Shown here: piece after piece, positions 29,231 to 39,603 of the stretch
Numbering within the stretch: the stretch's first letter is position 1
Layout of the letters: each line of letters opens with the position of its first letter
Assembly: GCA_963728935.1 (NCBI GenBank)
Contig: CAVSMC010000005.1
Coordinates: forward strand, 62,001 to 126,000
Direction of reading: 5' to 3'
From: CAVSMC01 sp963728935
Lineage (GTDB): Bacteria; Pseudomonadota; Gammaproteobacteria; Burkholderiales; Casimicrobiaceae
Length of the DNA stretch: 64,000 nt
The notes under the pieces: model-generated
What the model was told of the DNA's origin: nothing
What the model saw: only the letters and a program-made list of their open reading frames with translations
The model's database searches: none
Translations under genes and position numbers: made by a program

Positions 29231-30148
29231 CTACCGAACGGTACCCGCCAGCGCGCGCACCTTCTGCACGTTCTGCTTGGTCACGAAGCCCGGCCCCGTC
29301 AGGATGTTTCCACCGGGCACGAGGCCGTACTTTCGATAGAGATCGAGGCCAATGACGGGGTAGTAACCCTGCATGTACTGCTGCTGGTCGATCGCGAAGG
29401 CGACCCGACCGTCCTCGATCGCTGCCGACACGTCCTTGCTGTTGTCGAAGCACCCGACGTTGATCTTTCCCGTCAGCCCGAGCTCCGTGATGCCGTTCAC
29501 TACCGCCATGCAGGCGACCGGATCCGTAACGACGACCCCATTCACGCCTTTGTTCGATGCGAGGGCGGCCGACGCGCGCGCCTTGCCTTCGGTCGGATCG
29601 CTCGTGACCTCGACGATGTTCGGCTTCGCCCCGATTGCGTCGGCGTACCCTTGGCACCGTTCGCGCAGGGATATATTCGAGGCCACGTTCACGAAGCAGA
29701 TGTGATTCGTGACACCGGCGCTCTTGGCGCGCTCGCCCGCGCCCTTACCGGCGACATACTCGTCCTGACCTACGTGATAGAGCGCGCCGTACTTCTGCGA
29801 GAACTTGCCGCCCGCGTTCGCTGTGATCACCGGAATGCCGGCGTCGACGGCCCGTTGGACTGCCGGGCCCACGACGTCAGGATCGAGGATCGTTACGATA
29901 AGGCCGTCGACTTTCTGTGCCACCGCGGCATCGATGATCTGGGCTTCGGCGACAGCATCGGCGGAGCGGTTCGGGTGGCGAAACTCGAGGTCGGCGCCGA
30001 CGACCTTCGCCGCATCGAACGCGCCCTTCGCGAGAACCTGCCAAAAGACGTTCGTGCCGTCCGAGTGGCTGACCAGCACATATTTATCGCGCGCCAGAGC
30101 GGGTGCACAAAGCAACAGGCAAGCAACGGCAATCAGCAATCTCTTCAT
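29231..30148 (-). CDS. CUT2-type ABC transporter substrate-binding protein (RbsB-like)
   Basis: The start at ATG 30148 follows GGAGG. A signal peptide (KRLLIAVACLLLCAPALA) is cut near ARD. The mature protein has two periplasmic-binding lobes with VLVSHSDGTNVFWQVL, VDGLIVTILDPDVVGPAV and VGCFDNSKDVSAAI. This is the sugar-binding family (Peripla_BP_4). It lies between the amidohydrolase and the permease. Confidence 0.92.
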   Translation of the reverse strand: MKRLLIAVACLLLCAPALARDKYVLVSHSDGTNVFWQVLAKGAFDAAKVVGADLEFRHPNRSADAVAEAQIIDAAVAQKVDGLIVTILDPDVVGPAVQRAVDAGIPVITANAGGKFSQKYGALYHVGQDEYVAGKGAGERAKSAGVTNHICFVNVASNISLRERCQGYADAIGAKPNIVEVTSDPTEGKARASAALASNKGVNGVVVTDPVACMAVVNGITELGLTGKINVGCFDNSKDVSAAIEDGRVAFAIDQQQYMQGYYPVIGLDLYRKYGLVPGGNILTGPGFVTKQNVQKVRALAGTVR

Positions 30149-30182
30149 CAAGCTCCTCCATTAAGACGAAGTCGTCCCCGCT

Positions 30183-31427
30183 TTACATTGCGAGCGTGTT
30201 CTTGACGATCGCTCCCTCTTTCATGATTACCGGCAAGTGGCGGCCTTGCTCGGTGAGCAGCGCCAAGTCGGCAAGTGGGTTACCGTCGACCACGATCATG
30301 TCGGCGAATGCGCCCGGCGCGACGCACCCCACTTGCCCTTCCATCCTGATCAGCCGCGCCGCGACGCCGGTGGCCGACTTGATCACGTCCATCGCCGGCA
30401 GAACGCGTCCGCGAAGAACGAACTCGTCCGACTGGAATCTATGCAGTTCACCGCCGCAGTCCGTTCCGAATGCCATCGGCACGCCTGCCTCATGGAAGAC
30501 GGTCAGAGTGGTCGGTCCCATCAAAGCCATGTCGCCGATCTTCGAGATCGCATAGTCGGGGAAGCCGTATTGCGCGCCGTGCTTGCTGATCGCTTCATAC
30601 ACGACAAGGGTCGGTACGGCAATCGCGCCGAGCTCGACCATGCGCCGGGCTGTGGACGGCGTGACCAGACTGCCGTGCTCGACCGATCGGATGCCGCATT
30701 CGATGGCGCGAAGAATGGCATCGTCGGTGTACAAATGCGCCGCGGCGTACGTTTGCGCATTACTGCACTCTTCGACGATCGCCAATAGTTCCGCGCGCGA
30801 GAACTGAAGGAATTTGATCGGATCGTTCGGCGTCGATATGCCGCCGTTGGCCATGACCTTGATGAACTGCGCGCCGTGGCGGATTTCCTCCCGCACCGCG
30901 AAGCGCACCTCCGCTTCGCCGTCGCATATGCGACCAATGGAACCGAGGCGCCCCGTGACCCACTCGGCGCCGCGCGGATCGCAACACGTGCGGTAGTCGG
31001 CATGACCACCGCTTTGTGAAAGCGCCTGGCCGCAGATCACCAACCGCGGGCCGAGGAAAAGCCCGTCTTCGACGGCGCGCCGCAGCCCGTAGTCGGCGCC
31101 GCCAGCGTCGCGGACGGTGGTGAAGCCGCGCATGATCTGATCGCGCATGATCGCCGCAGCCCGCGCGGCAATCAGAGAATCGGGGAGCAGTGCCTGTTCG
31201 GCCTGCGCAATCTGCGTCACCGTCACGTGCGTGTGACAGTCGATCAGGCCAGGCATCAACGTCTTGCCTTTGACGTCGATAACCTTGGCTACTTCGCTCT
31301 TAATCGGCCGGTCGGAGACCTCTTTGATGTACTTGCCATCGACGAGGACGTTCATGCCGTCCACGCACGCGTCTCCGACCCCGTCGATCAAATTCGCGTT
31401 CTTGAAAAGCCACACTTCACCAGCCAT
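30183..31427 (-). CDS. Metal-dependent amidohydrolase (first gene of CUT2-type ABC operon)
   Basis: The 414-residue protein has the H-x-H motif in GLIDCHTHVTVT, a FIKVMANGGIS strand with the bridging lysine, AAHLYTDDAILRAIECG, SVEHGSLV and the late metal aspartate in FGTDCGGELH. This set is that of binuclear amidohydrolases of the imidazolonepropionase/prolidase-like group. Its place at the head of an ABC operon suggests the imported compound has an amide or lactone bond. No signal peptide is seen. Confidence 0.88.
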   Translation of the reverse strand: MAGEVWLFKNANLIDGVGDACVDGMNVLVDGKYIKEVSDRPIKSEVAKVIDVKGKTLMPGLIDCHTHVTVTQIAQAEQALLPDSLIAARAAAIMRDQIMRGFTTVRDAGGADYGLRRAVEDGLFLGPRLVICGQALSQSGGHADYRTCCDPRGAEWVTGRLGSIGRICDGEAEVRFAVREEIRHGAQFIKVMANGGISTPNDPIKFLQFSRAELLAIVEECSNAQTYAAAHLYTDDAILRAIECGIRSVEHGSLVTPSTARRMVELGAIAVPTLVVYEAISKHGAQYGFPDYAISKIGDMALMGPTTLTVFHEAGVPMAFGTDCGGELHRFQSDEFVLRGRVLPAMDVIKSATGVAARLIRMEGQVGCVAPGAFADMIVVDGNPLADLALLTEQGRHLPVIMKEGAIVKNTLAM

Positions 31428-31604
31428 CGTTCATTACCTCGTCGAGTTGCGCAAGTATCGAGCCCGACTGCGCATTCCGCGCCCAGATCAGTCGTTTACG
31501 AGCCGGTGGCTTGACATTGTAACAGCGTGTCAACGGGACTTTCGTCGTGCCTCGCCTCACTTGCGTATCGGTGTTGTTTCATCAAACAGGCCGACGCCAA
31601 GGTG

Positions 31605-33909
31605 TTAGCTGAGCGTACCTCTCACGTCTCCCGCTGCCACCACCGCCTCGCCTTTGTCGTCGAGCCGCACGTGCACCGGTTTCCCCGACGTCGCGGCGAG
31701 CGCGATCTCAACCGGCGCTGATCGCGCCACGCGATCGTCGAGCACGACGTCGATCCGCTTGCCTTCACTGCGCAGGCCGCGAATTGCAAGGCCGTCGACT
31801 CCGACGGCGGTCGACGCGTTTGGATCGATCCACACGTCGCCGAAGCGCAGATAAAGCTCCTCGCGCGCCATGAGCGCGTAGCCGACGCTAAAGTCGAACG
31901 TCGACGGACCGAGTCGTGCGTCGCGGCCGCGGTGCGCATAGCATTCGTCGGCGTAGCCGAGCGGTCCCTTATCGAAAACCGAGGACACGGGCTCGTTTTC
32001 CGGGATGTACATGAGCGCGAGCGGCGCGCGCATTGCGGCGATGCCGCGCTTGAGGTATTCGACATTGCTGTCGATGTCGTGAAAGTCGGCGATGAAAGGC
32101 GCAAAGATGCCTGCGCGGGCATCGTTCCAACCGGTATGGCCGTTGCCGATGGCGATGCTGCCAAAACCCTTCACCGTCAGATACGGAGGGCTCCACACCG
32201 CCTGGAACAACAGCAGGTAATCGACGGCACGCAGCGCCTGGTCGCGATAGCGCGGTTCGTTCGTCAGTCGATACAGCATCTTCGCCGCCTCGGCGGTCCA
32301 GAAGATGGGGAATGTGTTCTGGGGGCGCTGGCGCGAATAAGGATCCTCGAGGTCCATGGGCTTGCCCGCCGAGTCGAAGTAGCTCTCGTAATCGGTCCAG
32401 CCTTGCGGCATGAAGCGCCCCTCCACGAACTGCGCGACGCGCTCGGCAGCTCGCAGGAAACGGTCGTCGCGGGTGACTTCGTAGAGCTTCGCGAACAAAA
32501 GCCCCGACGCCGCCGCACCGGGTGTTTCGCGAAGCAGCTCGAGCGGCTCGAGCGTCTCGTTGTGCAGAAAGATGGGCACCGATCCCGATGCGAGCTGCAC
32601 GCGCAACAGCAGCTCGCCGCACGCTTTCGCGCGCGAAAGCAAGCGTTGGTCGGCGCCCATTTCGGTGTGCCAGCGCAACATCCAGTACGACGTCCACGCG
32701 AGGTCCATCGTACTGAAGGCCGGGTAATCGACCGGCGGCGGAATCTGCGTCTGGTAGTTGATCGTGCCACCGACCCAGTGCGCGAACGAGATCCACCGCT
32801 CGCGGCGAATGCCGTTGATGATCTGATGCGAGTAGATCGACGGGAACGCGCCATTGAGCGCGGGCGCCGACAAGCACAACTCGACGATCCTTTGCGCCTT
32901 GTCGATCAAATCGCGGCGGCCGCGCCGAGCGCCCATCCGACGCAGCCCGAACGCCGTGTGCAGATGGTTGAAGAAGAAGTGGAACCAGATGTCATTGGGA
33001 AATTTGATCCCCATCAGCATTCCGCCGCGCTTCACACCGTCGGCCGGCAGCTCGCGCCACAACTCAGGAATCGCGTAATCGAGCGCGTAGTCGGCGTAGC
33101 GGTCGAAGCGGCAGGACCTGCGGAACGACCTGATCGAAGCTCGACTCGCCGAACTCGCGCCACAACAGTCGCACAATCTCGCGATAGCCGTACAGCGGCT
33201 CGGCTGTCGCCGACGCGTACAGCAGGTAGCCATACGTGCGCGTGCCGGGCTCGACCGTTGCCACCATGTCAGCCCGATGTCGGAAGTAGATGAGCCCGTT
33301 CGGCTCATGATCCTTGAATCCGTACGCAAGCATCGGCGGCTGCGCCGTCATGTCGGGCTCGAGGCAGACGAGCTGCGATGCGTCGCGTTCGATCGTCTTA
33401 ATGTCAGCGACAAGCGCGGCGAGCTGCGCGTCGCGCTGAACAATGATGGCCGGTGACTTGAACGAAAACTGGCCGACGACGTCGTTCTCGCGCGGGCGCA
33501 GATGCGGCGCCCAGCAGAAGTCGACCAAGTCGCTTGCGAAGCCGTAGCGCGATTGAAGGCTGCGCGCGCGCCCTGCCCGCTCACGCGTCTCGGTTACGCG
33601 ATAACGGATGAAGCGCTCTCCGTCGCCGAGCGTCGCGTCGACCTGGTAGCGCACGCCGTTCGCATTGCCGGTCAGCCGGAGCGTCGCTTCCTTCGGGGTG
33701 GTGGTCGACAGTACGTCGACCGCATTCAGTCGAGGCACGCGATCGAGGTCGGCATCGCCGCTCGCTGCGAGCGACTCGAGGACCGGCCGCCACTCGCCGT
33801 CGAACGCCTCGATCCGCTCCTGCAAGGCGTCGCGCGATGGCTCGACGCGTAGCCGCACCAGTCCGTTATCGAGCACCGCGCCGCTGCCATTCAACTTCGC
33901 TTCAACCAT
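31605..33909 (-). pseudogene. Large unknown (alpha/alpha-barrel-like) protein, one frameshift
   Basis: I do not recognise a named family. The N-terminal 265 residues (MVEAKLNGSGAVLDNGLV) look beta-rich. The C-terminal 500 residues have helical repeats with YSHQIINGIRRERWISF, MDLAWTSYWMLRWHTEMG and FPIFWTAEAAKMLYRLTNEPRYRD. That pattern suggests an (alpha/alpha)-barrel glycosidase or lyase fold. The two parts join near 33110, where the frame changes. It overlaps the MalG-like stop, so it is co-transcribed with a carbohydrate ABC system, which supports a sugar role. Confidence 0.6.
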
Positions 33910-34747
33910 TCGCCTTCTCCGTTATCCCTTCACGCTGCCGATGCGCGAGGCCGCCGACGATATGCCGCTGGATCAGCAGCGCGAGCACCATCACCGGCAC
34001 CGTGATGATCGTCGCGGCGGCAGTCAGGCTGCCCCAATCAAACCCGCCGTAACTCAGGAACCCGAACACCGCGACCGGCAGCGTGCGCGTCTGCGAATCG
34101 GACAGTACGACCGAATACATGAACGTGTTCCATGACTGGATGAAGCTCAGGATGCCCGCCGTCGCGATGCCGGGTTTCACCATCGGTAGCGCCACCTTCA
34201 AGAACGTCTGGAAATAGCTCGCGCCATCGATGTGCGCGGCGTCCTCGAGCTCATCGGGCACGTCCTCAAAGAAGCCGATCATGATCCACACGACGAGCGG
34301 CAGCGCGATCGTGAGGTGGCTCAGGATCAGCGCGCTGTAGCTGCCGACGAGATGCAGCGAAGAGAAGATGATGAACCACGGAACCAGGTAGCTGATGCCC
34401 GGCGCGATCCGCGCGATCAGGAACGCCGCCCCGACGCCGCCCTTCTTGAAGCGTGCGATGCCGTAGGCCGCCGGTAGTCCGAGGCCGAGGCCGAGCAGCG
34501 TCGACGCTGCGCCGATCAGCAGGCTGTTCCAGAGATAGAGCGCGAATGGATTGTTGATGAACACCGTCCGGTAGTTGTCAAGCGTTGGCGCGAACAGGAA
34601 CGGCGGCGGGAAGGCAAAGTTCTGAATCTGCGTCTTCAGCGACGCGAGCACCATCCAGTAGAACGGGAACAGGTACACGGCGAGCACGATGCCGACCGTC
34701 AGTGTCAGCAGCGCCGTGTTGCGCCGGCGGCGCGCGGCGGTCTTCAT
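33902..34747 (-). CDS. Carbohydrate ABC transporter permease (MalG-like)
   Basis: The 281-residue protein has six hydrophobic segments and the EAA loop DVPDELEDAAHIDGASYFQ facing the ATPase. VAVFGFLSYGGFDWGSLTAA near the end is typical of MalG partners. It overlaps the MalF-like stop by four bases and the next gene by eight. Confidence 0.92.
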   Translation of the reverse strand: MKTAARRRRNTALLTLTVGIVLAVYLFPFYWMVLASLKTQIQNFAFPPPFLFAPTLDNYRTVFINNPFALYLWNSLLIGAASTLLGLGLGLPAAYGIARFKKGGVGAAFLIARIAPGISYLVPWFIIFSSLHLVGSYSALILSHLTIALPLVVWIMIGFFEDVPDELEDAAHIDGASYFQTFLKVALPMVKPGIATAGILSFIQSWNTFMYSVVLSDSQTRTLPVAVFGFLSYGGFDWGSLTAAATIITVPVMVLALLIQRHIVGGLAHRQREGITEKANG

Positions 34748-35607
34748 GCAGCGCGCCGCCGCACGGAGATCAGCGCCGCGCTCAACGCGAGGATGAGCAC
34801 GAAGAACACGACCAGCATCGCCGATGAATAGCCCATATGCAGGTAATCGAACGCCGACGCGTAGATGTAGAGGTTCAGCGTTTCCGACGCGAAGCCTGGG
34901 CCGCCGCGCGTGAGCACGTAGATCGAGTCAAACGTCTTCAGCGCATCGATGCCCCGGAAGAGCGCGGCGACGACGATGTACGGGCGAAGCATCGGCAGCG
35001 TCAGGTAGCGGAAGGCCTGCCAACGACTGGCGCCGTCGATGCGGGCCGCCTCGAACGGCTCGCGCGGCAGCGACGTGAGTCCGCCGAGGACGATCAGCAT
35101 CACGAGCGGCGTCCACTGCCAAACATCGACGAGCACGAGCGACGGCAAGGCGAGCCAGCGATCGTTCACCCAGACGCTTTTCGGCAGTCCGACGAGCGTG
35201 AGCAGATAGTTCAGCACCCCGGTCGCCGGATCGAACATGAGCAGCCACACGAGCGCGATCGCGACCGGCGTCGCGACCATCGGCAGCAGGAACAGCGTGC
35301 GCGCAGGTCCGCGACCGATGAACGGCCGCTCGAAGAGTAGCGCAAGCGTGATGCCGAGGATCACTTCAAAGCCGACCGCGAGCACGGTGTACAGCAGCGT
35401 TCGACCGACCGCCCACAGAAAGCGCGAGTCGGTTGCGATCTGAACGTAATTCGCGAGACCGGTGAAGCGCGGCGGACCGCCCGCGACAAACCACTCGAAA
35501 AAGCTTAGGTAGACGGTATAGCCAAGCGGGAACGCGAGCATCAACACGAGCACGAGCGCCGCCGGCCCGATGAACCACCAGCCGGCGCGCCGCTCTGCTC
35601 GCCGCAT
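34744..35607 (-). CDS. Sugar ABC transporter permease (MalF-like)
   Basis: The 287-residue protein has six hydrophobic segments starting at FIGPAALVLVLMLAFPLGY, and an EAA loop LPREPFEAARIDGASRWQ. The C-terminal FASETLNLYIYASAF is usual for CUT1 permeases. It follows the binding-protein gene by about 20 bp. No ATPase gene is in the operon. Confidence 0.92.
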   Translation of the reverse strand: MRRAERRAGWWFIGPAALVLVLMLAFPLGYTVYLSFFEWFVAGGPPRFTGLANYVQIATDSRFLWAVGRTLLYTVLAVGFEVILGITLALLFERPFIGRGPARTLFLLPMVATPVAIALVWLLMFDPATGVLNYLLTLVGLPKSVWVNDRWLALPSLVLVDVWQWTPLVMLIVLGGLTSLPREPFEAARIDGASRWQAFRYLTLPMLRPYIVVAALFRGIDALKTFDSIYVLTRGGPGFASETLNLYIYASAFDYLHMGYSSAMLVVFFVLILALSAALISVRRRAA

Positions 35608-35629
35608 GACTCCCTCGCGTGCGGCGCCG

Positions 35630-36931
35630 TCAGCTCTCGGTCTTCTTGCGGATCGCCTGGATCTGCTCGTCGGCCTTGGCCGCGGCAGCTTTGATGTCCC
35701 CGCCCTCGATCGCTGTCACCACCGCGGCGCCGAGCACGTCACGAATCTCGCCGACGGCGACGAACGGAGGACCCCACGACGGCGTGTCCTTCAGCTTCAG
35801 CGAATCGAGCGTCGCGCGCGTGAGTTCTGGCGACTTGTCGCGCTTTTTGAACTCCTCGGAATTCCATGCGGACAGACGTGCGGTTGGAATCGCAGCAAGC
35901 TGGGCTTTGAGCGCGTTCTCCTTGCTGATCGCCCACTGGATAAAGAGCCACGCCGCGGGCTTGTGCTGCGACTTCGCGTAGATCGACAGGTACCAGCCGC
36001 CGCCCGCCGGTTTTCGTCCCCCCGGACCTGCGGGAAGCATCGCGAAACCGATCTTGTCGGCAACGGCTGATTTGCTCGGGTCGAGCAGCGTCGCCATGAA
36101 GATGTTCGAGTCGGTCCAGAACGCGGCGTGGCCAGACGCCATCAGGCTCTGGCATTGCAGCCAGTGGAAATTCGCGGCGCCCGGCGGACCGTCCTCGCGC
36201 GCGAGGCGGCCGTAATACTCGAACGCCTTGATCGCGGCCGGGCTCGTAAAGTCGGGATTGCCCTTCGCGTCGACCCATTGGCCACCCATGCTGTGCAGGA
36301 TTCCGGAATAGATCGTGGTGGTCGCCGCGCCCTTTCCGCGCAGGCAGATCCCGTATTCATTGTTCTGCTTGTCGGTAAGCTTCTTCGCCGCCACCTCGAG
36401 CTCCTCGAGCGTTTGGGGCACCGGGATGCCGGCCTTCTGCAGCAGGTCTTTCCGATACGCGAGCACCTGCAATTCGCTGTAGAGCGGAATGCCGATGAGC
36501 TTGCCGTTCACGGTCGCATCGTTCACCGCTTGTGGCGCGAAGTCGGCAAAGTCGAAATCCGGATGGGTGAGGCTGCGATCGTCGATGAACGGCTTCAGCG
36601 GCTCGTACCACCCGGCCGAGAGATACTTCGCGCCTTCCTGATGCCGCTGCGATCCGAAGACGTCGATGTCGCCACGCCCGGACGCGAAGGCTACCGCCAT
36701 CTTCTGGCGGTTCTGGTCCTCGGGCAGCACTTCGAGACGGACCTTGATGCCGGTGAGCTTCTCGAATTCCGGGATCAGCGGCGTGATGAAGTCCGACCAA
36801 GGCTGCTTTGCGAGCGCGACGTTGACCGTCTCGCCGGCGTGCTTGTGCCAATCGAATGCATTCTGCGCCATCGAGGGCACCGCGAACGCAAAAAGCAGCG
36901 TGCCAAGCGCGATCCATCGTTTGGTAGTCAC
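35630..36931 (-). CDS. Extracellular sugar-binding protein (CUT1 type)
   Basis: The 433-residue protein has a signal peptide (WIALGTLLFAFAVPSMAQ) and then the family 1 solute-binding pattern: FEKLTGIKVRLEVLPED, FASGRGDIDVFGS, GIPLYSELQVLAYRKDLL and a late AAAVVTAIEGGDI. It starts the operon, divergent from the LysR gene 105 bp away, which probably regulates it. Confidence 0.92.
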   Translation of the reverse strand: MTTKRWIALGTLLFAFAVPSMAQNAFDWHKHAGETVNVALAKQPWSDFITPLIPEFEKLTGIKVRLEVLPEDQNRQKMAVAFASGRGDIDVFGSQRHQEGAKYLSAGWYEPLKPFIDDRSLTHPDFDFADFAPQAVNDATVNGKLIGIPLYSELQVLAYRKDLLQKAGIPVPQTLEELEVAAKKLTDKQNNEYGICLRGKGAATTTIYSGILHSMGGQWVDAKGNPDFTSPAAIKAFEYYGRLAREDGPPGAANFHWLQCQSLMASGHAAFWTDSNIFMATLLDPSKSAVADKIGFAMLPAGPGGRKPAGGGWYLSIYAKSQHKPAAWLFIQWAISKENALKAQLAAIPTARLSAWNSEEFKKRDKSPELTRATLDSLKLKDTPSWGPPFVAVGEIRDVLGAAVVTAIEGGDIKAAAAKADEQIQAIRKKTES

Positions 36932-37035
36932 GATCTCCTCCTTGGTTCATCGACCCGTTGCAGGCAAGCTTAGAGCGTGCCGTACACCGGTTCAAACGAT
37001 GATTTATGATGCGAGTTATAAGCGAAGCTAATGGC

Positions 37036-37942
37036 ATGGACCTTCGCCGAATCGAAATCTTCGCCGCCGCGGCGGCCGCGGGCAGCTTCACCGTCGCCGC
37101 GCGCCGGCTGCATCTGTCGCAATCGGCGGTGAGCCAGCAAATCCGTCTTCTCGAGGACGAGATCGGCGAAGCACTATTCGTTCGCACGTACCGACAGGCG
37201 AGGCTCACCCCGCGCGGCGAGCGGCTGTTGATGACGTCACAGCAACTTTTCAGCGATGGGCGGTTTCCGCGAATCGGCTGACGCCGGCGATTCGGCGCCG
37301 ATGGGAAAGTTGACGGTCGGCACAAGCACGTCGGCGACGTCGTTCCTGTGGCTCGCGATCTACCGGGAGTTCGGCCTCGCGCATCCGGGCGTCGATCTTG
37401 ACGTGCGAACCGTTGCCGCGACCGATGCGTCGATCGCGAACCTGCGCTCCGGCGAGCTCGACGTCGCGTTCGTGCCGCTGCCACTCAACTTGCCCGGCGT
37501 GGAAGAGCGCGTGCTCGGCGTGCAACGCGCGGTGTTGTGCGCGCCGCCGCCGCATCCGCTGACGAAGAAGCGACGCGTCGTCTCCGCGGATCTCGCGGCC
37601 GAGCGCTTCGTGCTCTATGAGGCGGCGATGAGCATCCGCTGGCTCGCGAACGCCTATTTCGAGCGCGAGCGTCTGGAGCCGAAGGTCGGCCTCGAATCGA
37701 ACGACACGCACCTGCTGAAGGGCATGGTCGAGGCCGGCTACGGCATCGGCTTCCTGCCCGACTGGGCGATCCAGCGCGAGCTGGACGAGCGCCGCTTGGT
37801 GGCGTTGCCTTTGGCCGGCGAGCCGCTGTGCCAGTCGCTCGGGCTCATCTTCCGGCGCGGCAGCGTCTCGGCGGTGGCGCGCGCATTCATCGCGTTCTGC
37901 CAGTCGCACACGCATCTGCTGCCGCGGAGTGCGCAGGCATAG
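37036..37942 (+). pseudogene. LysR-family regulator, frameshifted
   Basis: MDLRRIEIFAAAAAAGSFT begins a standard LysR winged helix (SQSAVSQQIRLLEDEIG). The frame ends at a TGA near 37281, but the LysR effector domain continues from about 37256 in another frame (KLTVGTSTSATSFLW, VRTVAATDASIANLRSGELD, GMVEAGYGIGFLPDWAI). One base near 37255 is missing or extra. The full protein would be about 302 residues. Its position, divergent from the CUT1 operon, suggests it controlled that operon. Confidence 0.85.
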
Positions 37943-37990
37943 TGCACGCGCGCTGCCAGCGCTTCAGAAAGCGCCCTCGCACCGACCCGA

Positions 37991-38024
37991 CACTCGCAAC
38001 GAAACGCTCTAACGGTTGCGGGTG
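37991..38024. repeat. Dispersed palindromic repeat, copy 1
   Basis: The core CGCAAC-GAAACGCTCTAAC-GGTTGCG has GCAAC/GTTGC arms. It closely matches the copy at 47859 (CAACCAAACGCCCTAACGGTTG). It lies just after the LysR gene. Confidence 0.5.
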
Positions 38025-38045
38025 CGGCTATGGGGACCGAGGTCA

Positions 38046-38068
38046 ATCCCGGACGCTGCGTCCGGGAT
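38046..38068. terminator. Hairpin between convergent LysR and radical SAM genes
   Basis: ATCCCGGACGC and GCGTCCGGGAT are perfect complements around one T, giving a strong GC stem with a small loop. It lies between two convergent transcripts and may end both. No T-run follows, so Rho-independent action is uncertain. Confidence 0.5.
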
Positions 38069-38226
38069 CGACTCGTTGCCGCTCCCCCAGGAAAGAGACT
38101 TCCCCCGACCTCTTTGAACGGACACTCACCGACACTCAATTCCACGCCAAAAGGCAGCCACTCGCTGTCCGCAAGGCAGTCGGGCCGTAGATGGCGTCGA
38201 GCTTCTCGGCCGGGGTCGGATTGGCA

Positions 38227-39603
38227 CTAGATCGCTCGGATGGTGATCGTGGCGTGACGGGTTAATTGAGCGCGGCCTACGCAGTTGCGGTCGGGGGATA
38301 CGTAGCGACCGTGGTTGATCAGCGCATCGTAGATGCAGCGGCCACTCGTGTCACATTTCGGTTTCGTGACGCACGAACCGCAGACGGTTTGCGCGTACGC
38401 GTGTGCTGGCGGCAGCGCAATATCGACGAACGCGGGATCGTGCCAAGCGCGAGCTAGCGATACCTGCTTCAAGTCGGCTCCTCGTAGCGACGCGTCCGAT
38501 GTGAGTTTGTAGCAGCGGTGGACGACTCCGTCAGGCAGCATGAAGAGCTTGGTCTGTCCAATGTCGCAGTGAAAGCCACCACTATTGGTCGCTTCGACGA
38601 ACCGCTCGATCTTGAGGCTGCTCTGTGTCTGAGAAAGCTGATCGCAGATTTCGTCCACCGCTGCGTCTTCATCCAAGCGGAGGTCTGCATTGGAGAGAGT
38701 CGTTATCGGGCTTCTGACGTCCTTGAATGGCACGAGCTGCATTACCCTCGCTCCTTCGTCTGCAGCAAACCGCGCGACAGCGCCCATCGAGCCCAGGTTG
38801 TAACGGGTCACGACCGACTGTACGGAGAATTCCACGCCTGCGGATCGAACGTTGCGAACGGCTTTCAGGATCTGCGAGGCGTAGTTTTGGCTTCCGATGA
38901 GGATCTCGTTTTGCTCCGGATCGAGTGAGTCGATTGAGAAAGAGAGGTGACGCAGACCGGCCTGCGCCAAGCGTTCAGCGATGTCAGGTGTGACGGGGTA
39001 CTTGGTCGTGAGCAAGATGCCGAGTCCCACTGCTATTGCGAGCCCGATGGCCTCCGGCAGATCCTCTCGCAGAAACGGCTCTGCGCCAGAGACCAGGAGT
39101 GTGTTGGCGCCCAGCTCTGCCGCCTCAGAGAAAAGGACTCTCAGGCGTTCGAGGCTGATCGTCGCGTCCGGAGCCTGAGAGCCATGGATGGGCTCGGCAT
39201 AGCAATAGGCGCAACGCCGCGGGCAGTACTGCGTGACATGCCAGTGCAAGACCCGCGGGCCCGGTAGCAGACGGATGCCTTCTCTCGGATCGGGCGGCGC
39301 CACGGAGCCCAGCTGCTCCAGCGAATACGGGTGTCCCAACGATGCACCGTTGTGAAGAACGGGGCCCAACCGTTCGAATGCGTATTGGATCGCCGGCCGG
39401 ACCTCGTCGCCAAAGGCCTCCAAGAAGTGAAGAGTGACGTCCTCCCTAGATCGATGCCCATCAAGCAAGCCGACGAGCACAGCCTCCGTCGGGCTGAGTG
39501 CCGACACCGGCTGACGATCCGAGCGACGCGCAATGTATGCGCGTCCTCTTGCAAGGCAGAGCTCGAAGTTTGAGCGAAGGCAGGTGCCAGGCGGAGCGCT
39601 CAT
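38227..39603 (-). CDS. Radical SAM/SPASM peptide-maturase, second of the pair
   Basis: The 458-residue protein has an N-terminal region of about 100 residues like a PqqD-type recognition domain (RQPVSALSPTEAVLVGLLDG). The radical SAM CxxxCxxC is C127, C131 and C134 in YCPRRCAYCYAEP. A C-terminal SPASM region with HRCYKLTSD, VCGSCVTKPKCDTSGRC and a final NC follows. SPASM enzymes make thioether, C-C or other links in ribosomal peptides. Its ATG overlaps the stop of the paralogous enzyme upstream by four bases, which points to translational coupling. The modification cannot be read from sequence. Confidence 0.88.
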   Translation of the reverse strand: MSAPPGTCLRSNFELCLARGRAYIARRSDRQPVSALSPTEAVLVGLLDGHRSREDVTLHFLEAFGDEVRPAIQYAFERLGPVLHNGASLGHPYSLEQLGSVAPPDPREGIRLLPGPRVLHWHVTQYCPRRCAYCYAEPIHGSQAPDATISLERLRVLFSEAAELGANTLLVSGAEPFLREDLPEAIGLAIAVGLGILLTTKYPVTPDIAERLAQAGLRHLSFSIDSLDPEQNEILIGSQNYASQILKAVRNVRSAGVEFSVQSVVTRYNLGSMGAVARFAADEGARVMQLVPFKDVRSPITTLSNADLRLDEDAAVDEICDQLSQTQSSLKIERFVEATNSGGFHCDIGQTKLFMLPDGVVHRCYKLTSDASLRGADLKQVSLARAWHDPAFVDIALPPAHAYAQTVCGSCVTKPKCDTSGRCIYDALINHGRYVSPDRNCVGRAQLTRHATITIRAI

